In this document: one piece after another, positions 10,849-20,405 of the stretch | Numbering within the stretch: the first letter of the stretch is position 1 | How the letters are laid out: each line of letters starts with the position of its first letter | Assembly (NCBI GenBank): GCA_033807775.1 | Contig: CM066315.1 | Span: 56,636,820-56,700,819 of the forward strand | Source: Saussurea involucrata | Lineage: Eukaryota > Streptophyta > Magnoliopsida > Asterales > Asteraceae | DNA: 64,000 nucleotides | Reading direction: 5' to 3' | Translations under genes and position numbers: made by a program | The notes under the pieces: generated by a model | The model's input: only the letters and a program-made list of their open reading frames with translations | What the model was told of the DNA's origin: nothing | Database searches by the model: none

Positions 10849-13800
10849 TTAGCTTATTTCAGCAACTTTAGTCACTCCAAGCATGCTACGAAGCCTTTCG
10901 AACTGTTCCAACTTCAATGGTTTCGTCATAACATCTGCAACTTGGTTCTTTGAGCTACAAAAACTCAACTTCACAACTCCATCATTTACCAACTCTCTAA
11001 GGAAATGAAATCTTACTCCGATGTGCTTACACTTTCCGTGGAACACAGGATTTTTTGAGAGTTGAATGGTAGAACTATTGTCACAAAGGAGCACAGTACC
11101 TGTCTTCTCTTCAACTCCAATCTGCTCCAAGATTCTCCTAAGCCAGATGCATTGACATGCACAGAACGCCGCTGCAATGTACTCGGCTTCGGTGGTTGAC
11201 AGGCTCACCACCGGTTGCTTTTTGGAAGACCATGAAACCGCTCCAGAGCCCATTATGAAAACGAAACCAGAAGTGCTCCTTCCATCATCCAAATCACCAG
11301 CATAATTGCTGTCCGTATAAGCCACAAGACCTTTGTTATACTCTCCCTTCTTGTAAAGAACGCCAAACTCGATACTCCCCTTTATGTACCTTAATATTCT
11401 CTTAGCTGCAAGCCAATGTGACAGCTTTGGACGAGCCATGAACCTGCTGATCAAACTTACTCCATACATTAAATCGGGTCGAGTCACAGTCAGATACATA
11501 AGACAACCAACTACTTGTTTGAACATAGTAGCATCAACTTCATCACCTGCTTCATCTTTTGTTAAAATTGTTCCTGGAACAATAGGATTTTTTACCGGAT
11601 TGCTGTTTTCCATGCCAAACCGTGCTAGAACTTCACGAGCATATCGCCTCTGGCAAATGAAAATTCCCGTTGCACTCTGTATGACCTCTACTCCAAGGAA
11701 ATGTCTCATCCTTCCCAGATCGGACATGTCAAACTCCAACATCATCGAGTTTTTAAACTCATCACACATTTGTTTGTTATTCCCGGTATAGATTAGATCA
11801 TCTACATAGAGGCTAACTATCAGTATTCTACCTTCTTTTGACTTGGTGAACAAAGTGTGTTCGCTCGTACACCTATCAAAGCCTTCTCGTGCAAAGTACG
11901 CCTCAATCTTGCTGTACCAGGCCCTTGGAGCCTGTTTAAGGCCGTATAACGCCTTTTTCAACCTGTACACTTTGTCTTCTTCTCCTTTCTTCACAAAACC
12001 TTCTGGCTGCTCGATAAACACTTCTTCTTTGAGCTCTCCGTGAAGGAAAGCGCTTTTTACGTCAAGCTGAAACACTTCCCAATCACTTTGTGCTGCTAAC
12101 GCAAGTATTACCCGCACAGTATCTAGTCTTGCAACGGGTGCAAACACTTCTGTATAGTCTATTCCATATCGTTGTGCATACCCCTTTGCCACCAACCTCG
12201 CTTTGAACTTTTGAACTTCCCCTCTTTCATCAAGTTTGGTTTTGAAAACCCACTTGACTCCAATAGGCTTCACTCCTTTCGGTAAAGTTGTTAATTCCCA
12301 TGTATTGTTTTTCTCAATGGCTTTTATTTCTGTAGCCATTGCTTCTCGCCACTTCTTGCTTTTGTTTGCTTCAGCAAAGAGATAAGGATCACCTTCACCT
12401 TGGACCATTAACATCATCATATTTAACTCTTCTTCGTCTTCCGACAAGCCTGCTCCTGTCTCGTAATCTGACATCCATGTTGGTTCTTTTCTGTTTCGTG
12501 CACCCCTCCCTTCAGCTGGAACCTCCTGGTCGTTATTTAGTTCATCAGTTTCTGTTGGTGTACTGCTACTGCTGCCATAAACATTTTGACCGGTACCTGT
12601 TTCTCCATTTTGCTCAGTTTCTTCCTCCATATCGCTGTTATCTTCATTTTCCGATATGAGCACATCGTCTTTGTGCTCCTTTTCCGTTCCGCCCCAATCC
12701 CAACCTTTTGCTTCTTCAAATATGACATCTTTGCTTACTATGATCTTCTTTGTGACCGGATCGAACAATCTGTACGCTTTAGATTCATCGCTAACACCCA
12801 AGAAAACACACATCTTGCTTTTGTCATCGAGTTTGCTTCTCTTTTGATCTGGTACATGAGCATGGGCAACACACCCAAATATTCGGAAGTAATCGACTGT
12901 AGGCTTCATGGAACTCCACTCTTCTTCTGGAGTTTTGTTTTCCAAGGCTGTAGTTGGGCTCCTATTCTGCACATGCACGCACCACTTCACTGCCTCAGGC
13001 CAGAAAACTTTTGGAACTTGTCTCTCGTTTAACACGGTTCTTACAGCGTTCATGATTGTTCTGTTCTTCCTCTCGGCCACACCGTTCTGTTGTGGTGTGA
13101 ATGCTGCTGTCAATTGTCTATTGATGCCATTACTCTTGCAAAACTCCCCAAACGCGTTTGAGGTGAACTCGCCACCCCTGTCTGTCCTTAAACAGACAAT
13201 TTTTTCACCACTTTCTTTTTCAACGCACATCTTAAAATTCTTAAAATTAGCAAATGCTTCTGACTTCTCATGTAACAAATAAACCCAAGTTTTACGACTA
13301 AAGTCATCGATAAAACTTAAGAAATACCTTTTGTTACTACTCGAGGTGGGTTTGATCGGACCGCAAATATCAGCATGTACTAGTTGAAGTATCTTTGAGG
13401 CCCTCCACGAACTCCTCTGTGGTATCGATTCTCTATGTTGCTTTCCTATTACACAACTAGTACATATCATCTTTGGGGACTTTACTGGAGGTAAGCCGAT
13501 CACCATTTTCTTATATGCAAGTGTTCTAAGCCCCTTGTGGTTAAGGTGCCCAAAACGACAATGCCACAGGTGCGCTTCTTTTTCGGATACAACATCAGCC
13601 TGCAAACACATATTCTTTGGTGCCATAGCCGCTAGCAGATAGAACATTCTGTTTCCACTCATGTTAGTATGCATTATTAACCCTCTCGTGGGATGAAATA
13701 CTTTGCAAGTTCCATCTTTGATTAAAATCGCTAGCCCCTTTTCTTGAAGTTGTCCAAGACTGAGCAAATTGTTCTTCAATTCAGGAACAAAATAGACATC

Positions 13801-14862
13801 TGATATTACCTGGATAATACCGTTCACTTGCATCCTTATGCTTCCTTTTGCAACAACCTCCATCTTCGTATCATTCCCGAGTTTCACGGTTCGTAAAACA
13901 CCTTCTTCCAGCTCCGAGAACCATTCTTTATTTCCTGTCATGTGATTGCTGCATCCAGAATCAAGGAACCAGGCCTCTTCTTTCTTGGATTGACCCAGAT
14001 CTACATGGGCCATCAACACGAGCTCCTCTTCTTCATTCGTCTCAACATAGTTTGCCTTCTCCAAGTCGGGACACTCGTACTGAAAATGACCCAACTTATG
14101 GCAGTTGTAACACTCGATAAGAGATCTGTTCAGAGGTTGTCTTCCTCTTCCCCTACCTCGTGCTCCTCTGAACATACCTCTCCCTCTTCCTCTACTCGGT
14201 CTTTCTTCAAAAGTCATTTTCAGCACCTGTTCCTCAAGAAGGTACCCCTGCATCCTTTGTTCATGAACAAGAAGACTCCCATGTAGTTCATCAATAGTTA
14301 AAGTGCTCAAATCATTAGACTCCTCGATTGAGCAAACCACATAATTAAATTTGGAAGTCAATGATCTGAGTATCTTACTCACAATTGTACTTTCCTCCAT
14401 AACTTCGCCATTCGATTTCATCTTGTTCACCACAATTAGAGTCCTTCCCAGGAATGTGTCTACTTTCTCTCCTTCTCCCATGGCCAGCAACTCGAATTCC
14501 TTTCTTAGTGCTTGAAGTTGTGCCCTTTTCACCTTCGTGGATCCTTGGTACTTCTTTCGCATCGACTCCCAGATTGACTTCGACGTCTTCTTGTCAAGAA
14601 TCGTTTCCAAAACCTCTCTGTCAATAGCTTGGAATAAGTAATTCTTGACCCTTAGATCCTTGAGTTTGGCTTCTTCTATACTCTTTCTTTGCGCCTCACT
14701 AGCCGGTCCAGTTCCGGTTGCTGACGGAATCCCTTCCTCCACCATGTTCCACATCTCTTTGCTCCGCAGGAAGTTCTCCATCGTCATCGACCAATAGTCG
14801 TAGTGGCCATCAAATTTTGGAATGGCTGGTTGTACGAACTTATCGGTAGTTGAAGTTGACAT
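10849..14862 (-). CDS. Copia Gag-Pol polyprotein, complete
   Basis: One 1337-residue frame encodes the whole polyprotein. The Gag region opens with a UBN2/DUF4219-type 'FDGHYDYWSMTMENFL' and has an arginine-glycine-rich stretch before a zinc knuckle (CYNCHKLGHFQYEC, about 250-263). Protease has WFLDSGCSNHMTG at about 297. Integrase has the HHCC zinc-binding part and catalytic D, D and E near 497, 560 and 597 (ADICGP, RTDRGGEF, NGVAERKNR). Reverse transcriptase has YVDDL near 1019. RNase H has TDSNYAGD near 1187 and STTEAEY. All catalytic motifs are present and there are no internal stops, so it may be active. The product copies the element through a cytoplasmic particle and integrates it in the nucleus. 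I do not assign a lineage. Confidence 0.95.
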   Translation of the reverse strand: MSTSTTDKFVQPAIPKFDGHYDYWSMTMENFLRSKEMWNMVEEGIPSATGTGPASEAQRKSIEEAKLKDLRVKNYLFQAIDREVLETILDKKTSKSIWESMRKKYQGSTKVKRAQLQALRKEFELLAMGEGEKVDTFLGRTLIVVNKMKSNGEVMEESTIVSKILRSLTSKFNYVVCSIEESNDLSTLTIDELHGSLLVHEQRMQGYLLEEQVLKMTFEERPSRGRGRGMFRGARGRGRGRQPLNRSLIECYNCHKLGHFQYECPDLEKANYVETNEEEELVLMAHVDLGQSKKEEAWFLDSGCSNHMTGNKEWFSELEEGVLRTVKLGNDTKMEVVAKGSIRMQVNGIIQVISDVYFVPELKNNLLSLGQLQEKGLAILIKDGTCKVFHPTRGLIMHTNMSGNRMFYLLAAMAPKNMCLQADVVSEKEAHLWHCRFGHLNHKGLRTLAYKKMVIGLPPVKSPKMICTSCVIGKQHRESIPQRSSWRASKILQLVHADICGPIKPTSSSNKRYFLSFIDDFSRKTWVYLLHEKSEAFANFKNFKMCVEKESGEKIVCLRTDRGGEFTSNAFGEFCKSNGINRQLTAAFTPQQNGVAERKNRTIMNAVRTVLNERQVPKVFWPEAVKWCVHVQNRSPTTALENKTPEEEWSSMKPTVDYFRIFGCVAHAHVPDQKRSKLDDKSKMCVFLGVSDESKAYRLFDPVTKKIIVSKDVIFEEAKGWDWGGTEKEHKDDVLISENEDNSDMEEETEQNGETGTGQNVYGSSSSTPTETDELNNDQEVPAEGRGARNRKEPTWMSDYETGAGLSEDEEELNMMMLMVQGEGDPYLFAEANKSKKWREAMATEIKAIEKNNTWELTTLPKGVKPIGVKWVFKTKLDERGEVQKFKARLVAKGYAQRYGIDYTEVFAPVARLDTVRVILALAAQSDWEVFQLDVKSAFLHGELKEEVFIEQPEGFVKKGEEDKVYRLKKALYGLKQAPRAWYSKIEAYFAREGFDRCTSEHTLFTKSKEGRILIVSLYVDDLIYTGNNKQMCDEFKNSMMLEFDMSDLGRMRHFLGVEVIQSATGIFICQRRYAREVLARFGMENSNPVKNPIVPGTILTKDEAGDEVDATMFKQVVGCLMYLTVTRPDLMYGVSLISRFMARPKLSHWLAAKRILRYIKGSIEFGVLYKKGEYNKGLVAYTDSNYAGDLDDGRSTSGFVFIMGSGAVSWSSKKQPVVSLSTTEAEYIAAAFCACQCIWLRRILEQIGVEEKTGTVLLCDNSSTIQLSKNPVFHGKCKHIGVRFHFLRELVNDGVVKLSFCSSKNQVADVMTKPLKLEQFERLRSMLGVTKVAEIS

Positions 14863-14917
14863 CCTTAGCTTTCTGATTTCACCCTAAACCTCACACACTA
14901 TCAAGGCCCTTGTTGAG

Positions 14918-14929
14918 GCTCTGATACCA
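14918..14929 (-). other. Primer-binding site of copia element
   Basis: On the minus strand it reads TGGTATCAGAGC, the usual initiator-methionine tRNA site, two bases inside the 5' LTR edge. Confidence 0.9.
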
Positions 14930-14931
14930 AT

Positions 14932-15143
14932 TGTTGAATACTCAATAAGGTGATCACACAAAGAATGGTTGGAAGAGATTGATTTATAAACTGAAGCAAC
15001 GATAGGCTTATATAGCCATTACAAACCAGAAAGTAAACTGAAAAGCAGAAGAATAGGAGTTACCCACAAGACTAGGACTTCCCAAACTACTACGTCTTAT
15101 TGGACTAATTCAAAACAAAATAGATAAAATACTTTGACTATCA
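14932..15143 (-). repeat. 5' LTR of copia element (copy 1)
   Basis: Identical by eye to 10609-10820. It contains the promoter of the element. Confidence 0.95.
15007..15014 (-). promoter_or_regulatory. TATA box in copia 5' LTR
   Basis: On the minus strand the sequence is TATATAAG, about 75 bp before the LTR end. It is the likely core promoter for the full-length RNA. Confidence 0.65.
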
Positions 15144-15148
15144 GTCTT

Positions 15149-15478
15149 TATGTTTTCGTTGTAGTGGAATTTGTTGTTGAAGTATTGTTTTGAAGTTGTG
15201 TATTGAACGATGATATGTTATACATGTTTTGTATGGTTGCAGTTGCACACCCCCCCTCCTGGATACTTTCGACGTTTGGGGAAACCAAGAGCTAAAGACG
15301 ATCTAATTTTAAGGAAGAGAGATAGGATGCGGAGGTGGTTGTGTTGGTAAAAAACCACAGTTACCACTCTGATGGTATGTTCTACAAACATTTCAACTAT
15401 ATGGGCGATCATCAACATCCCTTATGAACAAAGGTATTTTCTATTCTTGATATAAATTTTGGATTTTCTAAATTAGGT
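15149..15478 (+). repeat. Helitron internal repeat unit 1, right part
   Basis: It continues unit 1 after the copia insertion, from 'atgttttcgttgtagtgg' to 'gattttctaaattag'. It includes 'tatggttgcagttgcac', which looks like a splice acceptor followed by exon-like sequence, and 'ggtaaaaaaccaca'. No protein could be assigned. Confidence 0.8.
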
Positions 15479-15584
15479 TTTGTTTTGTTTGATGGATTAT
15501 AAGTTGGAGTGTTTTCAAGTTGATGAACTTTAAGTGTTCAGTAATAATGGGGATACTCAAATGATGATTTTTTGGTCTTCGTGG

Positions 15585-16090
15585 CAAGAATCTGTATGAT
15601 TTGTGTTTACGTTTGGTGCATGTGGTCAAGATCTTTGATATAAAACTCATATATAGATGTATACATGGTCATGGCTTCTGATATTTTGTTGTTAACCCTG
15701 AATTGTTGATAAAAGAAGATCGATCACTTATTTATAAAATGTTTATAAAAGTCTTGGGATCCCCGAATTTTTATAGATGATCTTTTGTGTCTAAAAATCA
15801 ATTTGTTGGGTGCAAATCTCTTATCTTTATGTTTTCGTTTTAGTGGAATTTGATGTTGAAGTATTGTTTTGAAGTTGTGTATTGAACGATGATATGTTAT
15901 ACATGTTTTGTATGGTTGCAGTTGCACACACCCCCTCCTGGATACTTTCGACACCAAGAGCTAAAGACGATCTAATTTTGAAGAAGAGAGATAGGATGCA
16001 GAGGTGGTTGTGTCGGTAAAAAACCACAGTGACCACTCTGATGGTATGTTCTACAAACATTTCAACTATCCCTTATGAACAAAGGTATTT
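15585..16090 (+). repeat. Helitron internal repeat unit 2
   Basis: It runs from 'tggcaagaatctgtatg' through 'ggatccccgaatttttat' to 'acaaaggtattttcc'. It matches unit 1 with few substitutions and a short deletion near 15950. Confidence 0.85.
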
Positions 16091-16671
16091 TCCTATTCTG
16101 CTTGCAAAATGAGCCTGGATGTTTGTTGTTTTCTAACAATTGATTCGACTTGGTTTATTATATGATTGTCAATTATTTATTCAATAAGTCATATTGCGCT
16201 ATTAACTTTTTGAGGTAAAAAATGTCCAATGTAACTTTCAAATGTAATATATGGACTCTAATTATAGGACAGAGGAGGATTAACAAATTCATTTAGTGCT
16301 AATTCACTTAAAGGTCGATTTAGTGAGTGATTTTATAGTTTGATTTTTCCTTGGTAAGGATTAGATTGCAGCTTATTTTCACTCTGTAGTCAGTTGATGA
16401 AATATGTTTGTGCAAAGTGATGATAGTTGTTGGCCCATGACATGGACAATAGCAAGGGACATTAGTTGGGAAACAGGACAACATGAACAGAAAATTCTTT
16501 TATGCCCAACTAATTAAGGAACCCTAAAGGTGGGATATAAATTGAAATACCTTGAAATAAAAAAAGTTACAATAACTTAATTTAGTAAATGCCTGTTTTT
16601 AGAACTGAATTTGGTTCTGTTTGGCAGTATCCTTTTAGAGGACTATTTATTCTATCTTTTTGTTAATGGAC
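16091..16671 (+). other. Helitron interior between repeat units
   Basis: An AT-rich stretch with no open frame or motif that I recognise. It may be captured intron sequence. Confidence 0.4.
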
Positions 16672-17110
16672 CACAACCCTGAATTGTTGATAAAAGAAGA
16701 TCGATCATTTGTATATAAAATGTTTATAAAAGTCTTGGGATCCCCGAAATTTTTATAGATGATCTTTTGTGTCTAAAAATCAATTTGTTGGGTGCAAATC
16801 TCTTATCTTTATGTTTTCGTTTTAGTGGAATTTGATGTTGAAGTATTGTTTTGAATTTGTGTATTGAACGATGATATGTTATACATGTTTTGTATGGTTG
16901 CAGTTGCACACACCCCCTCCTGGATACTTTCGACACCAAGAGCTAAAGATGATCTAATTTTGAGGAAGAGAGATGGGATGCGAAGGTGGTTGTGTTGGTA
17001 AAAAACCACAGTGACCACTCTGATGGTATGTTCTACAAACATTTCAACTATCCCTTATGAACAAAGGTATTTTCTATTCTTGATATAAATTTTGGATTTT
17101 CTAAATTAGA
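16672..17110 (+). repeat. Helitron internal repeat unit 3
   Basis: A shorter copy starting 'accctgaattgttgataa' and ending 'gattttctaaattag', as unit 1 does. It shares the short deletion of unit 2 near the 'gacaccaagagc' junction, so units 2 and 3 are the closer pair. Confidence 0.85.
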
Positions 17111-17479
17111 AGTGTTTTGAACTAACTATGATATTAAGATGATTGTTAGGATTTAAATATTTAATTCACTATATGATATTAAGATAATTTATTTCAATTA
17201 ATGTGTGTTTGTAATGATTATTAAGACAAACTTTATTACTACAATTAAAAGACATTAAGACAATTAAAGATCATTTATTACATTAAATAAATGGTAATTG
17301 GGGTTTATTTTTGAACTTTTAATTTGCATAATTAAAATTAAAGATCATTAATTACAATTAGTAAGCCTCTTTGTGATATGAATATATGTTTATATATAGA
17401 CATATAAGTGAGTTATCTTAGCATTATTAAGGAAAAGAGAGATTTTGTTGTTTAGATTCTAGATTGTTAGGTTTTTCTA

Positions 17480-17689
17480 ATGGAGTATGTAAAGTTAAAT
17501 GATTTGGGAGAAGATAATGAGTGTTGGGCTATTAAGGTAAGAATTTGTCGGTTGTGGGAGTCTTTGAACTCGAAAAAAAATGGAGAACTAATTCGCTTGG
17601 ATATGGTCTTCATTGATGAAATGGTACGTCTATGTTGTAATATTGATCAATGCGTGTTCAAAACTTTTATACTAAAATATCCTATGTAG
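17480..17689 (+). pseudogene. Replication-protein-A-like (OB-fold, DUF223-type) fragment carried by the Helitron
   Basis: An ATG-initiated frame of 69 codons contains 'LNDLGEDNECWAIKVRICRL', then 'GELIRLDMVFIDEM'. This is the start of the first OB-fold of plant RPA1-like proteins, which bind single-stranded DNA. Plant Helitrons often carry such genes. Right after 'DEM' the DNA reads 'atggtacgt', a plausible splice donor, and a possible acceptor 'tcaattgcag' lies near 17909. No further OB-fold or zinc-finger sequence was seen, and an intact family member is several hundred residues, so this is a remnant. A decayed captured host RPA gene is an alternative. Confidence 0.65.
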
Positions 17690-18289
17690 GAGCTTTATGA
17701 TCACTTGCTTCATTTTTCATTTTTCATTTTAATTTCAGGGAACCCTAATGACTACAACAATCCGGAGGAATTTATCAAACTTTTTATAAATTCTTCAATT
17801 TTATATTCAGATAATACGTGTGTTGCTTAAATTATTTTGTTCACTCATTTTTTTCCAAAGAAATACCATTGATTATTAATATTAACCAATGTTGTTTTTT
17901 CAATTGCAGAACATTCAAGTTAAATTATAATGCAAGTTGCACATTTCAAATTTTCAATTGTGGTATTCACTTGGATTATGCAAATGACACTTCATGCTAT
18001 ATAATATAGTTTTGTTTTAGAAGTATTTGACAACATTACTTCACACTTTCAATATTATTGTTATTTTGGTGTAATAAAAATGGAGAGAATGTTAATTGTC
18101 ATCGTCGTTGAATTTTTTAGATAATCTAATTACAATTATACAAATATAACATAATTGATAGGGTGATTGATGATAGAATGTATATATTAAAATGTGTACA
18201 ATATATAAATTAAGGCATATATACTAAACACGAAATAAATTAAATTTATCAATATAATCAATAAACAAATTCTTAAATTATTTTCTAAA
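17690..18289 (+). other. AT-rich Helitron 3' region
   Basis: No gene was recognised. It may hold decayed introns or exons of the RPA-like gene before the terminal hairpin. Confidence 0.45.
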
Positions 18290-18319
18290 CACCGCGCAAG
18301 GCGCGGTGCGGTCCACTAG
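18290..18319 (+). other. Helitron 3' terminal hairpin and CTAG end
   Basis: CACCGCGC and GCGCGGTG form a perfect 8-bp stem around an AAG loop (18290-18308). Eleven bases follow, ending CTAG at 18319. This matches the Helitron replication termination signal. Confidence 0.9.
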
Positions 18320-19109
18320 TTTTTATAAAAATAGGTTACAATTTAATGCCTCGAGAAAATTATCGTCTCAACTCTCGACAAAAGTTGTTATTGTAGAAAT
18401 GGGTTATGGCCTTATGGGTAAAAGGTTTATGCAAGGCCCATTAATAAATACATAAAAGAGTAAACTCTAATTTTGGTCCTTGAGGTTTAGTGAAAATTTT
18501 GAAAGTGGGACTTGTTCTTTAATAAGTCTAGAAATCGTCCTCGTGGTTTGCATTTTACTTTGAAAATGGACCCTGGTCATTAACTCTGTTAAAAATGTCC
18601 GTTAGATTGAAGGGCAGTTATGTCTTTTTACTGATTTTTCTAATTATTTTTTTAAAAATAAAAACCTATATTATATTACTATATTATAATTAAGTATATT
18701 ACATACACACCAGTACACACATGAAACATACATCTTCGTCGACCCTCTTGTCCGTTTTCCGGTCACCATCTCCGACCAACTCATCTCCATTTTCCAGCTT
18801 CAAATCCACTGTTTTAGGTGATATATGTGTTTTCATCTGGGTTTGCATTTTCTTGCGGTGTATATGTGTTTTCCTTGATGATGGTGGTTGCCGTTTATGA
18901 GACAACAACAACCAGAAACCAAACAACACCACCTTTTTTGTTGCCCACTTTCTCTCTCTGAGCTGCTGCAAATTTGAATGATGGAAGTTGATCACTTATT
19001 GCTAATCTTCTGAAATCAAAAACACCTCATTCGAAACAATACCCTGGAGATGATGAAAGCTCATAGATTTCGTAGATTTGTTTTTGTTATTGTTTTTTTA
19101 TCTTGTTTC
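18320..19109. other. Dispersed repeat sequence
   Basis: The part from about 18460 reads 'ttttggtccttgaggttta' and 'ttaactctgttaaaaatgtc', the sort of text found in abundant plant dispersed repeats, with a relative at 35315-35470. The class is unknown to me. From 18700 the sequence is leader-like and pyrimidine-rich, ending in 'tttctctctctag', a possible splice acceptor before the next feature. Confidence 0.4.
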
Positions 19110-19349
19110 TCTCTCTAGCTTCCGTTCTGGCGGACTCAAGAGACGGCACGATGACCAGGATGATCCTGATCACCGTGAGGGGGAGAACAAGAGACAGAAA
19201 CTATCTGAGTCCGAGCCGATCATCACTGAAATAACCGCGGTTCAACCGGAACCATCAACTGTGGCAACTGCAACCGAAGACCAACCTGAAGCCTAGTTGA
19301 GCTTAGCCAAGATGGTTATGGACATGGAAATATCAGGCAACGAAGACCC
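19110..19349 (+). pseudogene. Degraded retroelement-associated ORF, left fragment
   Basis: The frame reads a charged stretch with KRRHDDQDDPDHREGENKRQ, then a stop after EDQPEA at 19296, then more similar text up to the Sirevirus-type insertion. Such KRR/DD-rich N-terminal parts are familiar to me from uncharacterised proteins in Asteraceae retroelements. The fragment continues at 32532 after the 13.2-kb insertion. The function is unknown. Confidence 0.5.
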
Positions 19350-20321
19350 TGTTGATCCAAACCCTCAGTGATTTGATAATGACCCTATCTTATATACTTA
19401 GTGAAAATTATAAGTAAACAATATGTATCAGAGTTTCACTATCGCTGATAAGTACTAAGATCTTCCAGTACCGCTGATAGGAACTCTCACTCTTTAGATT
19501 AAACATTCAGCGAACACTGTTCACCATAATGCTCTGAGTCTGTTCAGTACTTATGGTGATCGCTGATAAGTTAGTTGTTTACTTATGATCTCTGAAGACA
19601 AGTTTCACGTTAACATAGGTTCTACGCTGAAGTCGAAGATCAAGCTCAAGAACCAACGACAAGTCTCCTAATGAACTGATGCGGATCAGCGAAGACTCAG
19701 ATTTGTCAAATCAACGTGAAGTATCAAGTACAAGACTTCAGCTATCGCTGAACTCTATCATTCGCTGATAAAGAATGATAGATCGCTGAATCAACGAAAA
19801 GCTGATCATGAAGTCCTCCGTACAAAGTATTTTTGTCTTAACCACCCTTGCACGACTCCGTACGATATGTCAGAAAAAGAACCTCCTTATTATCTGAATT
19901 CGTACAACCACTCTGATACTACAGTGTTCAACATGCGGCTACTAAGGTTGTCAACAAAGGTCAATGACATGCAACCAATCAGTTGCTGCCACGTGTAAAG
20001 TGTAAACTGCAATGCATTAAATGCATGCAGTATATAAGAAGAAGAACTCACTTCATTTGAAGTAACTTGCTAACTCTGGACAAGTTCATCCTTCTTATCT
20101 TGAGATAGGTTATTATTAGTAATTTCCTTCTCTTTCTTAGTGCAAGAAACTTAGTGTTCCAACTTGTTTAGATTTAGGTTTATCCTTAATCTTGTTTCCG
20201 CAACAAGCTGTAAATTGTTAATGATTTATCAATAAACAATTTAGAAAAGTAAAATCTGTGTGTTTGTATTCAACCCCCCCCCCCCCCCTCTACAAACTTG
20301 TATAGCCCTTCGGGACCAACA
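19350..20321 (+). repeat. 5' LTR of plus Sirevirus-type element
   Basis: A 972-bp LTR from TGTTGATCC to GACCAACA. It holds about nine copies of CGCTGA or its complement within 19439-19800, a G-box, a TATA box, and a run of about 15 C near 20274-20288. Confidence 0.95.
19990..20038 (+). promoter_or_regulatory. LTR promoter: G-box and TATA box
   Basis: CACGTG at 19990-19995 is followed by overlapping ATGCAT/TGCATGCA palindromes and TATATAAG at 20031-20038. The arrangement is conserved in the LTRs of the minus element. It is the likely core promoter for the genomic RNA; the G-box suggests control by bZIP or bHLH factors. Confidence 0.65.
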
Positions 20322-20323
20322 AG

Positions 20324-20335
20324 TGGTATCAGAGC
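20324..20335 (+). other. Primer-binding site of plus Sirevirus-type element
   Basis: TGGTATCAGAGC, two bases after the 5' LTR, complementary to plant initiator-methionine tRNA. Confidence 0.93.
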
Positions 20336-20405
20336 GAATTTGTTTAATCTCATAAACAAGATCTAATCTATACTAAAGATTTCTCTTCCTTGCTATTTCT
20401 AAAAA

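Larger units (their letters stand above)
1..13858. repeat. Segmental direct repeat, copy 1
   Basis: This stretch recurs at 50135-64000 in the same orientation. The offset is 50134 at the start, 50136 after the first AT tract and 50142 after the second, so the length changes come from dinucleotide tracts. By eye the only clear substitution is T at 3682 against A at 53818. The repeat contains a gypsy-type element, a minisatellite, a MITE-like element, most of a Helitron and most of a copia element, so the duplication is younger than all those insertions. Both outer limits lie outside the window. Confidence 0.95.
10609..15143 (-). mobile_element. Intact, very young Ty1/copia retrotransposon
   Basis: It has identical 212-bp LTRs at 10609-10820 and 14932-15143, a GTCTT target duplication at 10604-10608 and 15144-15148, a primer-binding site, a polypurine tract and one unbroken polyprotein. 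Total length is 4535 bp. No difference between the LTRs was seen. It sits inside the Helitron and splits one of its repeat units. The segmental copy at 60751-64000 shares the same insertion. Confidence 0.95.
9794..18319 (+). mobile_element. Non-autonomous Helitron with nested copia element
   Basis: The 5' end starts TC inside a TCTATA hexamer run followed by 'taaaagtaggaagtt', the classic plant Helitron start. The 3' end is a perfect 8-bp stem with an AAG loop, 11 further bases, and CTAG. The flanks read A before the TC and T after the CTAG, as expected for insertion between A and T without a target duplication. Without the 4.5-kb copia element the Helitron is about 4 kb. It lacks RepHel but carries an RPA-like fragment and three copies of an internal unit that may include captured gene sequence. 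Confidence 0.85.

Noticed and set aside
12586..13032. Plus-strand frames opposite the copia polyprotein
   Set aside because: These are antisense shadows of a complete minus-strand Pol gene.
18699..18995. Minus-strand frame of 98 codons
   Set aside because: No recognisable product; it sits in leader-like, repeat-derived sequence.
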